DNA from: JAEUIE01 sp047602475
Lineage (GTDB): Bacteria > Planctomycetota > Planctomycetia > Gemmatales > HRBIN36
DNA length: 64,000 bases
Direction: 5' to 3'
Assembly: GCA_047602475.1 (NCBI GenBank)
Contig: JASGHE010000001.1
Coordinates: forward strand, 62,001 to 126,000
Shown here: positions 1 to 8,538 of the stretch, one piece after another
How the letters are laid out: every line of letters starts with the position of its first letter
Numbering within the stretch: the stretch's first letter is position 1
Notes under the pieces: generated by a model
Told to the model about the DNA's origin: nothing
The model's input: only the letters and a program-made list of their open reading frames with translations
The model's database searches: none
Program-made: the position numbers and the translations under genes

Positions 1-402
1 TGTTCCTTCATGCCTCAACAGCACCTGGACCAGCAGCCAGTAGGAAAACCCTGCCATAAATAATACCACGCCGTAGACAGCCACGGGCCAGTCAGCGAAG
101 TTGGTATCCCCCACCCAACTGGTAATGACAGGAACCAGAGAAAGCCAGAAGAGCAGATGAAGATTAGCCCAGAGCACACCACCCCGGATGTGCCGTACTA
201 CCTGGAACAAATGATGATGGTTGTTCCAGTATATTCCAACATAAATGAAGCTGAGAATGTAACTCAGAAACACAGGTAGAATTGGTCGCAAGGATTCGAG
301 GTCAGACTTGTGGGGAGCTTTCAGTTCCAGCACCATAATGGTAATGATGATAGCGAACACCCCATCGCTGAAGGCTTCCAGCCTGCCTTTCGACATGCCC
401 AT
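1..402 (-). CDS. TMEM175 (DUF1211) family membrane protein, partial at window edge
   Basis: The first 134 codons of a gene that runs off the left edge. Translation from the ATG at 402 begins MGMSKGRLEAFSDGVFAIII and continues into hydrophobic segments. The R-x3-FSDGVFAI signature is the hallmark of the TMEM175/DUF1211 family, bacterial members of which form potassium-selective channels whose pore is built around the first transmembrane helix. Several further membrane helices follow in the visible part. The stop lies outside the window, so full length is unknown. The start is well fixed because the signature follows directly. It lies upstream of, and on the same strand as, nothing visible; the VOC gene to the right is also minus strand, 21 bases away, so the two may be cotranscribed. 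Confidence 0.8.
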   Translation of the reverse strand, partial: MGMSKGRLEAFSDGVFAIIITIMVLELKAPHKSDLESLRPILPVFLSYILSFIYVGIYWNNHHHLFQVVRHIRGGVLWANLHLLFWLSLVPVITSWVGDTNFADWPVAVYGVVLFMAGFSYWLLVQVLLRHEGT

Positions 403-423
403 TCACTCTGCTCCTTGATGAGG

Positions 424-861
424 TTACTTAGCCCAGGGATCATAAGTACCAAAGTTCCACAGATGCCCTTCGATATCTAAACAAGAGAACACTCGCCCGC
501 CATAGCCCTCGTCTTTAATCTCACTGACAATCATGGCCCCCGCTGCCTTGGCTTTAGTGTAAATCGCATCGGCGTCGGTGACGATCAAATAGGGGCTCTG
601 CGTTTCACAACCACCAATCTGATCGGGCTGTTTCATCAACCGGGCGTAGTCGTTGTTCACCACCGAACCGAGCATAATCATTCCATTGCCAAAGCTGAGC
701 TGGGCATGGGCAATGGAGCCATCGGGCATGGGCACCACCAGATGCCGAACGAATCCGAACGTATCACAGAGCCAATCGATGGCTGCCGCCGCGTTGCGGT
801 AGCGCAGGCAAGGGATGATGGTAGATTGCGTTTGCTTGAAGACATCAGCCATGTCGTTCAC
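424..861 (-). CDS. VOC (glyoxalase/bleomycin-resistance fold) protein
   Basis: 145 residues. The sequence has the paired beta-alpha-beta-beta-beta layout of the vicinal oxygen chelate superfamily: LRYRNAAAAIDWLCDTFGF near residue 20, then MPDGSIAHAQLSFGNGMIML, and a second half containing VTDADAIYTKAKAAGA and DIEGHLWNFGTY. The D-x-EGHLW-F ending is typical of PhnB/glyoxalase-like VOC proteins. It follows another VOC gene by 5 bases on the same strand, so the two are probably translated from one mRNA. Substrate cannot be read from sequence; members include lyases, dioxygenases and drug-binding resistance proteins. Confidence 0.8.
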   Translation of the reverse strand: MNDMADVFKQTQSTIIPCLRYRNAAAAIDWLCDTFGFVRHLVVPMPDGSIAHAQLSFGNGMIMLGSVVNNDYARLMKQPDQIGGCETQSPYLIVTDADAIYTKAKAAGAMIVSEIKDEGYGGRVFSCLDIEGHLWNFGTYDPWAK

Positions 862-866
862 TCCGG

Positions 867-1262
867 TTAGACCCGTTCAATTAGGTCCCACTTGTTCCCA
901 TAGAGGTCAGTGAAAACTACCACTGTGCCATAGGGTTCCTGTCGTGGCTCACTCAGAAAAGCCACACCCTGCTGCTTCATGCTGTTATAGTCGCGCTGGA
1001 AGTCATCGGTATGGAGAAACAAGAAGACCCGACCGCCGGTCTGATTGCCGACCGCTGCCAATTGCTCGGGGGTAGTCGCCCTGGCCAATAGCAGCCCTGC
1101 CCCTTCTTCACCCGGCGGCTTGATGAGTACCCAGCGCTTGCCCTGCCCCAGGTCAGTGTCTTCCATCAATTTCCAACCTAGGCAGCGCGTGTACCAGGCA
1201 ATGGCTTCATCATAGTCACGCACCACAATCGCTATCTGTGCCAGTCTTTGCTTCATGATCAC
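867..1262 (-). CDS. VOC family protein, lactoylglutathione lyase-like
   Basis: 131 residues in the VOC superfamily: QIAIVVRDYDEAIAWYTRCL at the N-terminus, a central GLLLARA strand and a C-terminal VVFTDLYGNKWDLIE strand. The D-YGN-WDLIE ending is common in glyoxalase-like proteins. The start drawn is the GTG at 1262, whose G is shared with the TAG stop of the upstream cupin gene (TAGTG), which suggests translational coupling; an ATG two codons in (1256) is the alternative. The cupin, this gene and the next VOC gene make a compact three-gene operon. Metal ligands and substrate are not assigned. Confidence 0.8.
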   Translation of the reverse strand: MIMKQRLAQIAIVVRDYDEAIAWYTRCLGWKLMEDTDLGQGKRWVLIKPPGEEGAGLLLARATTPEQLAAVGNQTGGRVFLFLHTDDFQRDYNSMKQQGVAFLSEPRQEPYGTVVVFTDLYGNKWDLIERV

Positions 1263-1621
1263 TATATCCGTTTGAGTTGCTCTACCGTTCGTTTGTTAAC
1301 GACATTGCCCGTATTCAGCGTACTTGCCGGCTCGAAGAGCAGCACTTGCACTTCCTTTTCCGCCACCGGACGATGCTCGACTCCTCGTGGCACGATCAGG
1401 AACTCGCCAGCCTTGAGTTCGACCGCTCGATCGCGAAACTCCATGCGGAACACCCCATCAACAACGAGGAACAATTCATCTTCGTGCTCATGATGATGCC
1501 AGACAAACTCACCCATAAACTTGACGAGCTTGACATGCTGACCGTTCAACTCACCCACAATCCTCGGCTGCCAATGTTCGGTAAAGGTCGCCAACTTCTC
1601 GGCGAGATTGACTTTGTCCAC
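1262..1621 (-). CDS. Cupin domain protein
   Basis: 119 residues with a single small cupin barrel. Cupin motif 1 is seen as EFVWHHHEHEDELFLVVDG (a histidine-rich G-x5-H-x-H-x3-E type motif) and motif 2 as GEFLIVPRGVEHRPVAEK. Proteins with this pattern bind a divalent metal through these histidines and the glutamate. The family ranges from isomerases and dioxygenases to sensors, so no reaction is claimed. It is the first gene of a three-gene minus-strand operon with two VOC proteins, overlapping the next gene by one base. Confidence 0.8.
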   Translation of the reverse strand: MDKVNLAEKLATFTEHWQPRIVGELNGQHVKLVKFMGEFVWHHHEHEDELFLVVDGVFRMEFRDRAVELKAGEFLIVPRGVEHRPVAEKEVQVLLFEPASTLNTGNVVNKRTVEQLKRI

Positions 1622-1642
1622 CTTGCCACTCCATTAAACGTG

Positions 1643-1673
1643 ATCACTCGCCGTCTTCGCAACAGCGAGTGAT
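1643..1673. other. Inverted repeat between calpain-like gene and cupin gene
   Basis: Two perfect 9-base arms (ATCACTCGC and GCGAGTGAT) separated by 13 bases, lying between the stop of the calpain-like gene and the start of the cupin gene. It could be a hairpin in the RNA downstream of the calpain-like gene or an operator for the cupin operon. No T-run follows on the minus strand, so it is not called a rho-independent terminator. Confidence 0.35.
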
Positions 1674-1710
1674 ATTACTTTATGGCTCAATCGATTGAAG
1701 ACAGCAAGAA

Positions 1711-2889
1711 CTAAGCAATCCCCAGGTAGTTCATGCTGGCCTTGAAGTGATTCCAGGGCACCCACACCAGGCCGTCGTTGGCTCCGTCGGTCTGTGAACC
1801 GCCATCGACACCCCAGGGATTGCGAACCTGCACCCACAAGTTGCCGCCACCACCATTCCAGGTTGCTACGACAGTGTAGGCATGTCCGCCCACCAGCAAG
1901 CCCGTCGTGGGGCTGGCCACGGTAGCAGCCTCGACCAGCTTGTTCTGTGACAAAGCCGTGATGATACGATTGTAATCAGCATCACCCACCGAGTACTGAT
2001 ACGATGTCTGGCGACCGCTCAGAGCTTTGATTGCGTCATGAGGCCAGGTTTGGCCGTTGTTACCATGAAACTGGATCCAGGCACGCTGCATCAAGATCGT
2101 CCACGATTCGCCTTCAGCCATTGCCATCGGATCGTTGCCAGTCGTCTCGCCAGTGAAATTGACCGTAATCCAACTCCAACTGCTTCCGTTCCACATGGCC
2201 ACACTGTATTGTGGAGTCCCATCCGAGGTATTGCCCGCATAGCGAATCCACTGGGTGAAGTCGGTGCCGGTGCGAGCCAGCCCCTGAAGCGATGAGAGGA
2301 AGCCGCAGGTAGGAGCACCCAACTGGTGAACATCTTCCATCCGGGTACCATTGACGGCTACGACATCAGCGTTCCAGTCCATGCCATTGCCGCCATCAGC
2401 ATATTCCTGTCCGGATCGGTTGCCGTCGTCAAGGAAGTCGTTGCCATCATTACCATAGAGATAGTCGTATCCGTTGTTGCCGAACAGAATGTCGTTGCCG
2501 GCTTCACCACTGATGCTGTCGTTGCCATCCATTCCCCAGACTCGATCGTTGCCATAGCCGGCGAAGATCGCGTCAGCCCCGAGGGTTCCGACGATGGTAT
2601 CATTGCCATCGCCACCGTAGATCGTGGCACCAATCTTCACGGATCGCATATCGATGTAGTCGTTGCCACCCTTGGCATCCACCACGATACTGCGAACACT
2701 GCTGGCCGCCACATAACCAACGCCTTCGACATTGATTCTGGTCGCATCCTGAGTCACTCGAATCGTTTCGGCATTGTTCGTGCCAACGATGGTAAGAACT
2801 CCGTTAGAGAATGTCGCCGTGGTGGGCACCGTTCGATCTTCGAGAGCTTCGATCATCAACTTGCTGGTGTTGCGAAGAGTTGCGGACAT
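1711..2889 (-). CDS. Exported calpain-like (C2) cysteine protease with RTX-type calcium-binding repeats
   Basis: 392 residues from the ATG at 2889, chosen because AAGGA lies just upstream and because the planctomycete motif ALEDRTVP then falls at residues 15-22. This LEDRTVP segment is common at the N-termini of exported Gemmata proteins. Residues about 90-170 contain glycine/aspartate-rich nonapeptides (GGDGNDTI, GMDGNDSI, GEAGNDIL, GNDGNDFL), the calcium beta-roll of RTX proteins. The C-terminal half is a papain-fold calpain core: Cys195 in QLGAPTCGFLSSL, His336 in VGGHAYTV and Asn357 in VRNPWG form the expected triad. Calcium may both fold the beta-roll and control the protease. The longer frame back to 3012 lacks family features. 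The divergent sigma factor at 3132 may or may not be related. Confidence 0.85.
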   Translation of the reverse strand: MSATLRNTSKLMIEALEDRTVPTTATFSNGVLTIVGTNNAETIRVTQDATRINVEGVGYVAASSVRSIVVDAKGGNDYIDMRSVKIGATIYGGDGNDTIVGTLGADAIFAGYGNDRVWGMDGNDSISGEAGNDILFGNNGYDYLYGNDGNDFLDDGNRSGQEYADGGNGMDWNADVVAVNGTRMEDVHQLGAPTCGFLSSLQGLARTGTDFTQWIRYAGNTSDGTPQYSVAMWNGSSWSWITVNFTGETTGNDPMAMAEGESWTILMQRAWIQFHGNNGQTWPHDAIKALSGRQTSYQYSVGDADYNRIITALSQNKLVEAATVASPTTGLLVGGHAYTVVATWNGGGGNLWVQVRNPWGVDGGSQTDGANDGLVWVPWNHFKASMNYLGIA

Positions 2890-3029
2890 GGCTGATTCCT
2901 TATCTTTAGTGCGTTGTTGTCGGGTTGAACTTAGCAGGTCACTTGCCCCTGCTAACAATGAATTGCCATGATGGGGAACAACCGGACAGGAAAAATCAAA
3001 ACAATCGAACACCCTGTTCTCGTCTTCAT

Positions 3030-3060
3030 TCTGGCTGCTGGCTCCTGGCTTCTGACTCCT
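3030..3060. repeat. Short CTGGCTCCTG-type degenerate repeat
   Basis: A run of degenerate CTGGCT/CTGACT-CCT units in the intergenic region between the calpain-like gene and the sigma factor. A very similar run occurs at 54119-54143. These resemble dispersed short sequence repeats rather than coding sequence. Confidence 0.4.
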
Positions 3061-3131
3061 ATTTCAATTGCCCCTCATCCCACGACCTGTTAAGCTGCAC
3101 CCTGTACTCAACCTTCTTCGAGGAGCGGGCC

Positions 3132-3731
3132 ATGTCCGAAGAAGAACGCTGGCAACGCCTCATTGTCGGACTGCGTGATGGCAACACGCAGGTCATCAAC
3201 GAGTTCTTCAACGAGTATGGCGGCATGCTCCATCGACTAGCCGACCAGCGCCTGCCTGCCGGGGTTCGTCGGCGCATAGGCCCTGAAGATGTCGTTCAAT
3301 CAGCTTGCCGCACGTTCCTTCGCCGAGCCAAAGAAGGCGAGTTCGAACTCGACGACAGCGATGGCCTCTGGCGGCTGCTCTGTGCCATCACCCTCACCAA
3401 GATGAAGGAACAGACCCGCTTCCACATGAGGCAGAAGCGTGGCTTGCAACGGGAAGTTGCCCTCTCCACTCCTGCCGATGCCAGCATGGCTGACTTTGAA
3501 CACGTTGCCCCAGGGCCCACGCCAGGGGAAGAAGCTGCCTTTGCCGACACCTTCCGCCAGGCCCTCGACAGCATGACCGACGAGGAACGGCAAATGGTCG
3601 AATGGCGATTGCAGGAACTGACCCAGGAAGAGATCGCCGAGAAGCTTGGCTGCTCGGAACGCACGGTGCGCCGTGTGCTTAAGAAAGTCGAAGCTCAACT
3701 ACTCGCTGCCCTACAGGAACCAACCTCGTGA
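3132..3731 (+). CDS. ECF RNA polymerase sigma factor linked to a Ser/Thr kinase
   Basis: 199 residues from ATG 3132, preceded by GAGGAG at ideal spacing; an upstream extension to 2925 is not supported. Region 2 is seen around GPEDVVQSACRTFLRRAKEG (residues 50-70) and region 4 as QELTQEEIAEKLGCSERTVR near residue 165, a helix-turn-helix that reads -35 elements. Such ECF factors are placed next to protein kinases in many planctomycetes, and here the stop TGA overlaps the GTG start of the kinase gene by four bases, implying coupled translation. Inference: the kinase or its sensory C-terminus controls this sigma factor in place of a classical anti-sigma factor. Confidence 0.88.
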   Translation: MSEEERWQRLIVGLRDGNTQVINEFFNEYGGMLHRLADQRLPAGVRRRIGPEDVVQSACRTFLRRAKEGEFELDDSDGLWRLLCAITLTKMKEQTRFHMRQKRGLQREVALSTPADASMADFEHVAPGPTPGEEAAFADTFRQALDSMTDEERQMVEWRLQELTQEEIAEKLGCSERTVRRVLKKVEAQLLAALQEPTS

Positions 3732-5221
3732 GTTCGTCGCTGGCTAGCATCGATGAAGTAGCACGCCGACAATACGAACAGGCATGGCGAGCCGGTCGCC
3801 CCGATTCCATCAATCGCTTTCTCCCTTCCCCTGATTCGCCTCAGTATCTTGCCACCCTCGAAGAACTCATCCACATCGAAATCGAAATGACTTGGAAGGC
3901 CTGGAAAGCAGGTAGCGAACTGAACGGCCAGCGTGCCCTGCCCGACTCTGTCGAAGTCTATCTGGAACGATTTCCGCAACTCAAGCAGGATGAGATCATC
4001 CAGGGTCTTATCGAAGAGGAATGCCGGGCCCGCAAGCTTGCAGGCCATCGCCCTCATGAGGACGACTATGGCAAACGGTTCCCAGAACTGACGATGAAGA
4101 AACAACTCTTCGCCGATCATGCTGTTCAGACGAACAAGAACCTTCGACACTCTACTTCCACGCTGCAACCTGGTTCCAAGCTCGGCCGCTATCAGTTGAC
4201 CGGCGAGCACAGCCGAGGCAGCTTCGGCATCGTCTGGAAAGCCGATGATCTGGCCCTGGGCCGTTCGGTGGCCCTTAAGCAGCTCAAAGATTATCTTTCC
4301 AATCGGGCTGAATACCGCCATCGCTTCTTCGCTGAAGCCAAGATCACCGCACAGTTACAGCACCCTGGCATCGTTCCCATCCACGAAATTGGTGGCGAAG
4401 ACGAGGGATTCCCCTTCTACACCATGAACATGGTGGGGGGCGAAACCCTGGCTGAAGCGATTTCCAAGTACCATCAGTCTGGAAAGAACCCCTCGGTTGA
4501 GCAGTCGGTAGAATGGCAGCGGCTCATGAACGCCTACCTGACCGTCGTTCGCACCATGGCCTTTGCCCATGCCCGCAACATTCTTCATCGTGATCTCAAG
4601 CCTGCCAACATCATACTCGGCAAGTATGGTGAAACTCTTATCCTCGATTGGGGCTTGGCCAAGGTCATCAAAGGCGAAGAGGGCAAAGACCAACCCGAAG
4701 CCGGCACGACAGTCCATTCCGTCGCCGCCGATGCTACGCAGCCCGGGTCGATCATCGGTACCCCTGCCTACATGTCTCCCGAACAGGCTTCGGGAAACCC
4801 GCAGGCCATCCGTGCCCCCAGCGATGTCTATTCGTTGGGAGTTATTCTGTACGAACTGCTGACCGGGCAACGTCCGCTACAGGGAGATTCAGCCGCGGTT
4901 GTCGAACAACTGGTGCAGGCCAAGCCCATCGTTCCCCCTTCCCAGGTGCGTCTTGGCATTCCTCGTCAACTGGAAGCGATCTGTCTCAAAGCAGTAGCTC
5001 ACAAACCAAACGATCGCTATGCCCATGCCGATCTGCTGCGCACGACCTGGAACTCTATCTCGCCGATGAACCTGTTGCAGCCTACCCCGAACCCTGGTGG
5101 ATGCGGGCAGGCCGATGGATTCGGCGTCACAAGGCTCTCGCCACCGGCACTACCGTCGCCCTGTTCCTCCTTCTCATCGGTTCCATCGTCGGATACTTCC
5201 TCTGGTCTGCCGCAGAATTGA
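3728..5221 (+). CDS. Ser/Thr protein kinase, catalytic part (gene frameshifted downstream)
   Basis: The readable frame starts at GTG 3728 and gives 497 residues, of which about 435 are real kinase sequence. After an N-terminal helical region (1-150) comes a Hanks-type kinase: glycine loop near HSRGSFGIVW, Lys184 in VALK, HRDLKPAN at 287-294, DWG at 307-309 (planctomycete variant of DFG) and the activation-segment end GTPAYMSPEQ at 344-353. Near 5040 the frame is lost: RYAHAD should continue into AHDLELYLADEPVAAY, which is readable one frame away, so one base is missing (or two added). The remaining 60 codons of this frame are not protein-like. The catalytic core itself is intact. Confidence 0.88.
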   Translation: MSSSLASIDEVARRQYEQAWRAGRPDSINRFLPSPDSPQYLATLEELIHIEIEMTWKAWKAGSELNGQRALPDSVEVYLERFPQLKQDEIIQGLIEEECRARKLAGHRPHEDDYGKRFPELTMKKQLFADHAVQTNKNLRHSTSTLQPGSKLGRYQLTGEHSRGSFGIVWKADDLALGRSVALKQLKDYLSNRAEYRHRFFAEAKITAQLQHPGIVPIHEIGGEDEGFPFYTMNMVGGETLAEAISKYHQSGKNPSVEQSVEWQRLMNAYLTVVRTMAFAHARNILHRDLKPANIILGKYGETLILDWGLAKVIKGEEGKDQPEAGTTVHSVAADATQPGSIIGTPAYMSPEQASGNPQAIRAPSDVYSLGVILYELLTGQRPLQGDSAAVVEQLVQAKPIVPPSQVRLGIPRQLEAICLKAVAHKPNDRYAHADLLRTTWNSISPMNLLQPTPNPGGCGQADGFGVTRLSPPALPSPCSSFSSVPSSDTSSGLPQN

Positions 5222-5778
5222 AACAGCAGCAGGAAGCCTACGAGCGCCTGGTTCGAGTCCGTTCCAATGTCGCAGCCGATGAAGAAGCCGCTGCACTGGA
5301 ACTAAAGGCCAGCCACTATGACAGCACCGTGCATATCCTGAACCGAGCGGTTCGAAGCTTGCAGGGCAAACCCGAGCTGGTTGGCGAGTTCCAAAAGACC
5401 AGTGCCCGGCGGGACCGACTCAAACGTATCGCCGAGTTCACCAGACTGGCTGATCTCGCTGAAGAGCATGCCGCCATGGATCGGGACGAAGCCAGCGTCG
5501 CAGCGGCTGAGAAAGGATTGGCGTTTATCAGCGCTTTCGAACACATGAACGACTGGTGGCTGCATCTCCCGGTGGATGATCTGGACCCGGAGCAGGTAGC
5601 CCAGGTGCGGGAGGACGCCAGCAGAGTGCTGTTGCTCCTGAGCCTGCAACGGGCCAAGCTGGGAATTCTGTCACCGTTCACGGGCAAAGCGTATTTCGAG
5701 AAGCGCTCAGTCTGCTTCCGGCAATTCAGAGCTATCATCAAATGCAATATGGCGGGCCAGCTCATTCGGGCCTGCTGA
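5041..5778 (+). CDS. Ser/Thr kinase continuation: membrane anchor and coiled region (fragment)
   Basis: Continuation of the kinase in another frame. It starts with LELYLADEPVAAYPEPWW, a junction typical of Gemmata-type kinases, followed by one transmembrane helix (TGTTVALFLLLIGSIVGYFLW) and a long helical, probably coiled-coil stretch (AAELKQQQEAYERLVRV and onward). Near 5695 the frame is lost again: TATTTCGAG should read TATTTTCGAGAAGCG, giving YFREALSLLPA, so one T of a T-run is missing. No independent start is implied; this is the middle of one protein of about 1100 residues. Confidence 0.75.
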   Translation, partial: HDLELYLADEPVAAYPEPWWMRAGRWIRRHKALATGTTVALFLLLIGSIVGYFLWSAAELKQQQEAYERLVRVRSNVAADEEAAALELKASHYDSTVHILNRAVRSLQGKPELVGEFQKTSARRDRLKRIAEFTRLADLAEEHAAMDRDEASVAAAEKGLAFISAFEHMNDWWLHLPVDDLDPEQVAQVREDASRVLLLLSLQRAKLGILSPFTGKAYFEKRSVCFRQFRAIIKCNMAGQLIRAC

Positions 5779-6836
5779 TAGAGCAATTCTGCTATATGCG
5801 ACTGGGACAAAAAGATCGTCTGCGCCGATTAACCTCTATGACGCCGCACGGACCAGCAGATCATTTCTTTCTGGGTATGGCCCATTTCTGGCTCGCCTCG
5901 CTTCCCGTGGGCTTTCAAATTGAATCAGTGCTGCCCAAAGAACTCGTCGACGAGTTTCACAACGTGGGGGGTCTAGACCATGCGACGCCCGCTGACACCG
6001 CCTTGTCACTATTTCGCATGGCCTCCACCCTGGAACCCCGCCGCTACTGGACGTTTATCTTCCTCGGCTGGGGTCTGATGCTCAGGCACGACTACGAAGG
6101 AGCAGCCCAAACCTTCAGCAACGCCATTACGTTCAGGCCGCAAATGTCCTTTGCCTACATTGAGCGTGCAGGTGTATTATTTCGAAGTGTCGGTCGATCT
6201 ACAGCTCTTCTGAAATTACAGCCTCTCCAGCTTTTGGGGTGTTTGCCAACTCAGCAGCACCCGTTCGTCATGTCTGGCATTGTTCTTGCCAATGAGCAGC
6301 AAATCAGAAGGCAACAAGACATCCAGGAAATCACTCTACAGCGTATCATGCGCGGACTGGAGAATGGCATCAAGCACGATCCCTACGATGCCCCACTTCA
6401 TTTTCTGCTCAGTCGTTGCTGGCGTTGGCTCGCCGATAACACCAAAGGGATACGTTCCTTCGAGACAGCACTGGCTTTCACAGTTCCCCGGGAAACACTC
6501 TCCGGCGATGTCTACGAGGATTTTATTTATCAGGAAGAAGGCAAGATTATCGATGAACTGCTTAATATCTGGCAGCCCCTCATCAATTCAATGAAAGATG
6601 ACGCCGCCTGGTCTACTTCAGCAATGGCCTATTTCCGACGTGGACGACTGGAGCACGCTTTGACCTGTGTCGATTTCGCCCTGAGGTTTGCACCGGAACC
6701 CAGCCGTGCTCTGGCGGTTCGTGGGCATGTCTTCCTTAAACAGAATAAGCTGGCTCAAGCTCTCGGCGAGCTGAAAAAGAGCGCAATCCCAAATGCCAGA
6801 CAACTTCCTGGTGATTGCAGGACTGGCCAGGGTTGA
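5694..6836 (+). CDS. Ser/Thr kinase continuation: TPR region (fragment)
   Basis: Third piece of the same kinase. FREALSLLPAIQSYHQM is TPR-like, and further helix pairs occur at ALSLFRMASTLEPRRYWTFIFLG, GAAQTFSNAITFRPQMSFAY and ALTCVDFALRFAPEPSRAL, matching tetratricopeptide repeats that bind partner proteins, presumably outside the membrane anchor. Near 6780 a run of five A (GCTGAAAAAGAGCG) puts the frame out; with four A the reading is ELKRAQSQMPDNFLVIAG, joining the last fragment. The final 15 codons of this frame are therefore spurious. Confidence 0.7.
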   Translation, partial: FREALSLLPAIQSYHQMQYGGPAHSGLLIEQFCYMRLGQKDRLRRLTSMTPHGPADHFFLGMAHFWLASLPVGFQIESVLPKELVDEFHNVGGLDHATPADTALSLFRMASTLEPRRYWTFIFLGWGLMLRHDYEGAAQTFSNAITFRPQMSFAYIERAGVLFRSVGRSTALLKLQPLQLLGCLPTQQHPFVMSGIVLANEQQIRRQQDIQEITLQRIMRGLENGIKHDPYDAPLHFLLSRCWRWLADNTKGIRSFETALAFTVPRETLSGDVYEDFIYQEEGKIIDELLNIWQPLINSMKDDAAWSTSAMAYFRRGRLEHALTCVDFALRFAPEPSRALAVRGHVFLKQNKLAQALGELKKSAIPNARQLPGDCRTGQG

Positions 6837-7074
6837 CGAACTCAACAAGAACAGTGAACAGGCTCTGAATCAATATCAACGATTGGAACAGATTGCCAAA
6901 ACCCACTGGCAACGAGTCGAAGCCAGACTGGGCCAGGTACGAGTATTGAAACAATTGGGACGAGATGATGATGCCCGTCTTGCGCTCAAAGGAATTGAGG
7001 AAATCGCTCCTCGCACTACTGCCGCCGCGTCAAAGAAACTCTTCCCGGCAACCCCTGCCAAGAGCAAGCCCTGA
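6793..7074 (+). CDS. Ser/Thr kinase C-terminal TPR fragment
   Basis: Last piece of the broken kinase, 93 codons from an internal ATG. It carries a TPR-like helix pair (NSEQALNQYQRLEQIAKTHW) and ends with a low-complexity tail PATPAKSKP. It restores the frame that precedes it by removing one A from the run near 6780. The gene ends 5 bases before the stop of the convergent gene at 7080. Confidence 0.65.
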   Translation: MPDNFLVIAGLARVDELNKNSEQALNQYQRLEQIAKTHWQRVEARLGQVRVLKQLGRDDDARLALKGIEEIAPRTTAAASKKLFPATPAKSKP

Positions 7075-7079
7075 TACTA

Positions 7080-8528
7080 CTACCGCAATCGCTCATCCGC
7101 TAAATCCAAGCGATACATCAACTGGTTGTACTCATAGCGCGGTGTCGGCGAAGGATTGCCCGAAAAGCTTGTGGTATAGGTTCCTTCAAAGTAGATGTAC
7201 CGGCCGCCATCTTGATCCAGCACCGCATGATGCCGGGGATTGTAGAACGAATACTTCGGATGACTGGCCACCTTGACTGCCTTCCGCCATGGCCCTGTCA
7301 CCTGCTCCGCCTCAGCGTACCAGACTTCACCTAAGGCTGACGTTGATTCACGTCCACCCTGCTCGTTGCCAATCAGAATCCACTTCTTCCGATAGTCATT
7401 CCACTCGATCGATGCCCGGTGCAAGATCACCAGCGTGCCAGAAGCATCGCGCAGATCATATCGTGCAGCATCTTTGCTGATCTTGCCCGACTTGATGAAC
7501 CGTTGCTCATCTGCCTGGCTCGTTGGTTCACGATCACGTCGCCAGGCGTAAGCCCCCTTGCTTTCATCGAAAACGAATGCTTCGTAGTTCAATGGATCGC
7601 AGAGCGCCTTCCAGGTTGCAGGCACACGAGTCGTACAGAAGGGAAAGGCAAAGTAGAAGTAATCGCCATCGGCATTGGTTACTCTCACCGCATTGTGCCG
7701 GGGGAACTGCCAGGTGTTCTTCGGATCAAGGGTTTGAACACGTTCAAAGATGCCAGCCTTGTCGTTAAACTTGGCCAACCCGTGCTCCGCTTGCTCAGCC
7801 AAACTCTTGCGGCGGGTGTAGTGAGAGAACAGTGCTTCCTCACCCCGTTCATCCTTGATGGTGATCAATCCAAAGAGCCACACCGGCCCCGGCTCCTTCA
7901 GCGGCATCATCTTCCGCACCTTCCCCGGCGTGTTCTCGTCCATCAAATACTCCAGCGGCACGGTGACTTTGGGATCAAAGGCCGTTCCAGGCATCGGGGT
8001 TGTCGCCGCTGTGGTCTGAAAGTTACCCAGTGGATAGTTCGCCAGGTTAGTATCACCCCAGAGGCAGAACAGCTTGCCCCGGTAGGGTACCATCTGCACC
8101 GAATCCTGCCCGAGCACCACCGACTCACGGAACTTGTAAGGCACAGGTTGCCCCAGCAGTTCGCTGTCCCGATAGATCCCCTGCCCTGTGATGCGATAGA
8201 TCCTCTCGGCGATGTTGGTTCGCTTCACCCGCACTGTCGCCGTCTTCCCCGGCGTTGTCCTCAATCGAACGCCTCGAAAGCCAAAACCATCCTTGTGATA
8301 CTCGTACCCCGGCCCTTCGATATAGAAGAACACCTCACGATCCATCAGCCCCGGTTCGTGGAAGGCGATCCAGCCGGCACTATCGGTGTGATGGCGAATA
8401 TCGTTGACGGTTCGCAGTTCGATCAGCGGCACACCACGACCGGTTTGATCATCGACGACGTCGATGGCGAATTGCTGAGGATTATCCATCAGGCAAAAGG
8501 TAATCAGCAGGTAGCAGGCGAAGGACAT
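7080..8528 (-). CDS. Secreted beta-propeller-like protein of unknown function (DUF4185-like)
   Basis: 482 residues. The first 16 residues are hydrophobic (MSFACYLLITFCLM) and may be a signal peptide. Residues about 20-105 look like an Ig-like carboxypeptidase-regulatory domain (VDDQTGRGVPLIELRTVN, DSAGWIAFHEPGL). The rest has repeated W/Y-rich strand clusters (GKLFCLWGDTNLANYPLG, EPGPVWLFGLITIKDERG, GPWRKAVKVASHPKYSFYN) ending in GGRYIYFEGTYTTSFSG, the texture of five-bladed propellers and DUF4185-like proteins found in polysaccharide metabolism. No catalytic residues are assigned. Convergent with the kinase gene and unrelated to it by any visible logic. Confidence 0.6.
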   Translation of the reverse strand: MSFACYLLITFCLMDNPQQFAIDVVDDQTGRGVPLIELRTVNDIRHHTDSAGWIAFHEPGLMDREVFFYIEGPGYEYHKDGFGFRGVRLRTTPGKTATVRVKRTNIAERIYRITGQGIYRDSELLGQPVPYKFRESVVLGQDSVQMVPYRGKLFCLWGDTNLANYPLGNFQTTAATTPMPGTAFDPKVTVPLEYLMDENTPGKVRKMMPLKEPGPVWLFGLITIKDERGEEALFSHYTRRKSLAEQAEHGLAKFNDKAGIFERVQTLDPKNTWQFPRHNAVRVTNADGDYFYFAFPFCTTRVPATWKALCDPLNYEAFVFDESKGAYAWRRDREPTSQADEQRFIKSGKISKDAARYDLRDASGTLVILHRASIEWNDYRKKWILIGNEQGGRESTSALGEVWYAEAEQVTGPWRKAVKVASHPKYSFYNPRHHAVLDQDGGRYIYFEGTYTTSFSGNPSPTPRYEYNQLMYRLDLADERLR

Positions 8529-8538
8529 ACTGCTTCAC

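Noticed and set aside
2326..2895. 189-codon plus-strand ORF opposite the calpain RTX region
   Set aside because: It is the reverse of the glycine/aspartate repeats, giving a hydrophobic repeat-like shadow; the calpain triad and LEDRTVP motif are on the other strand.
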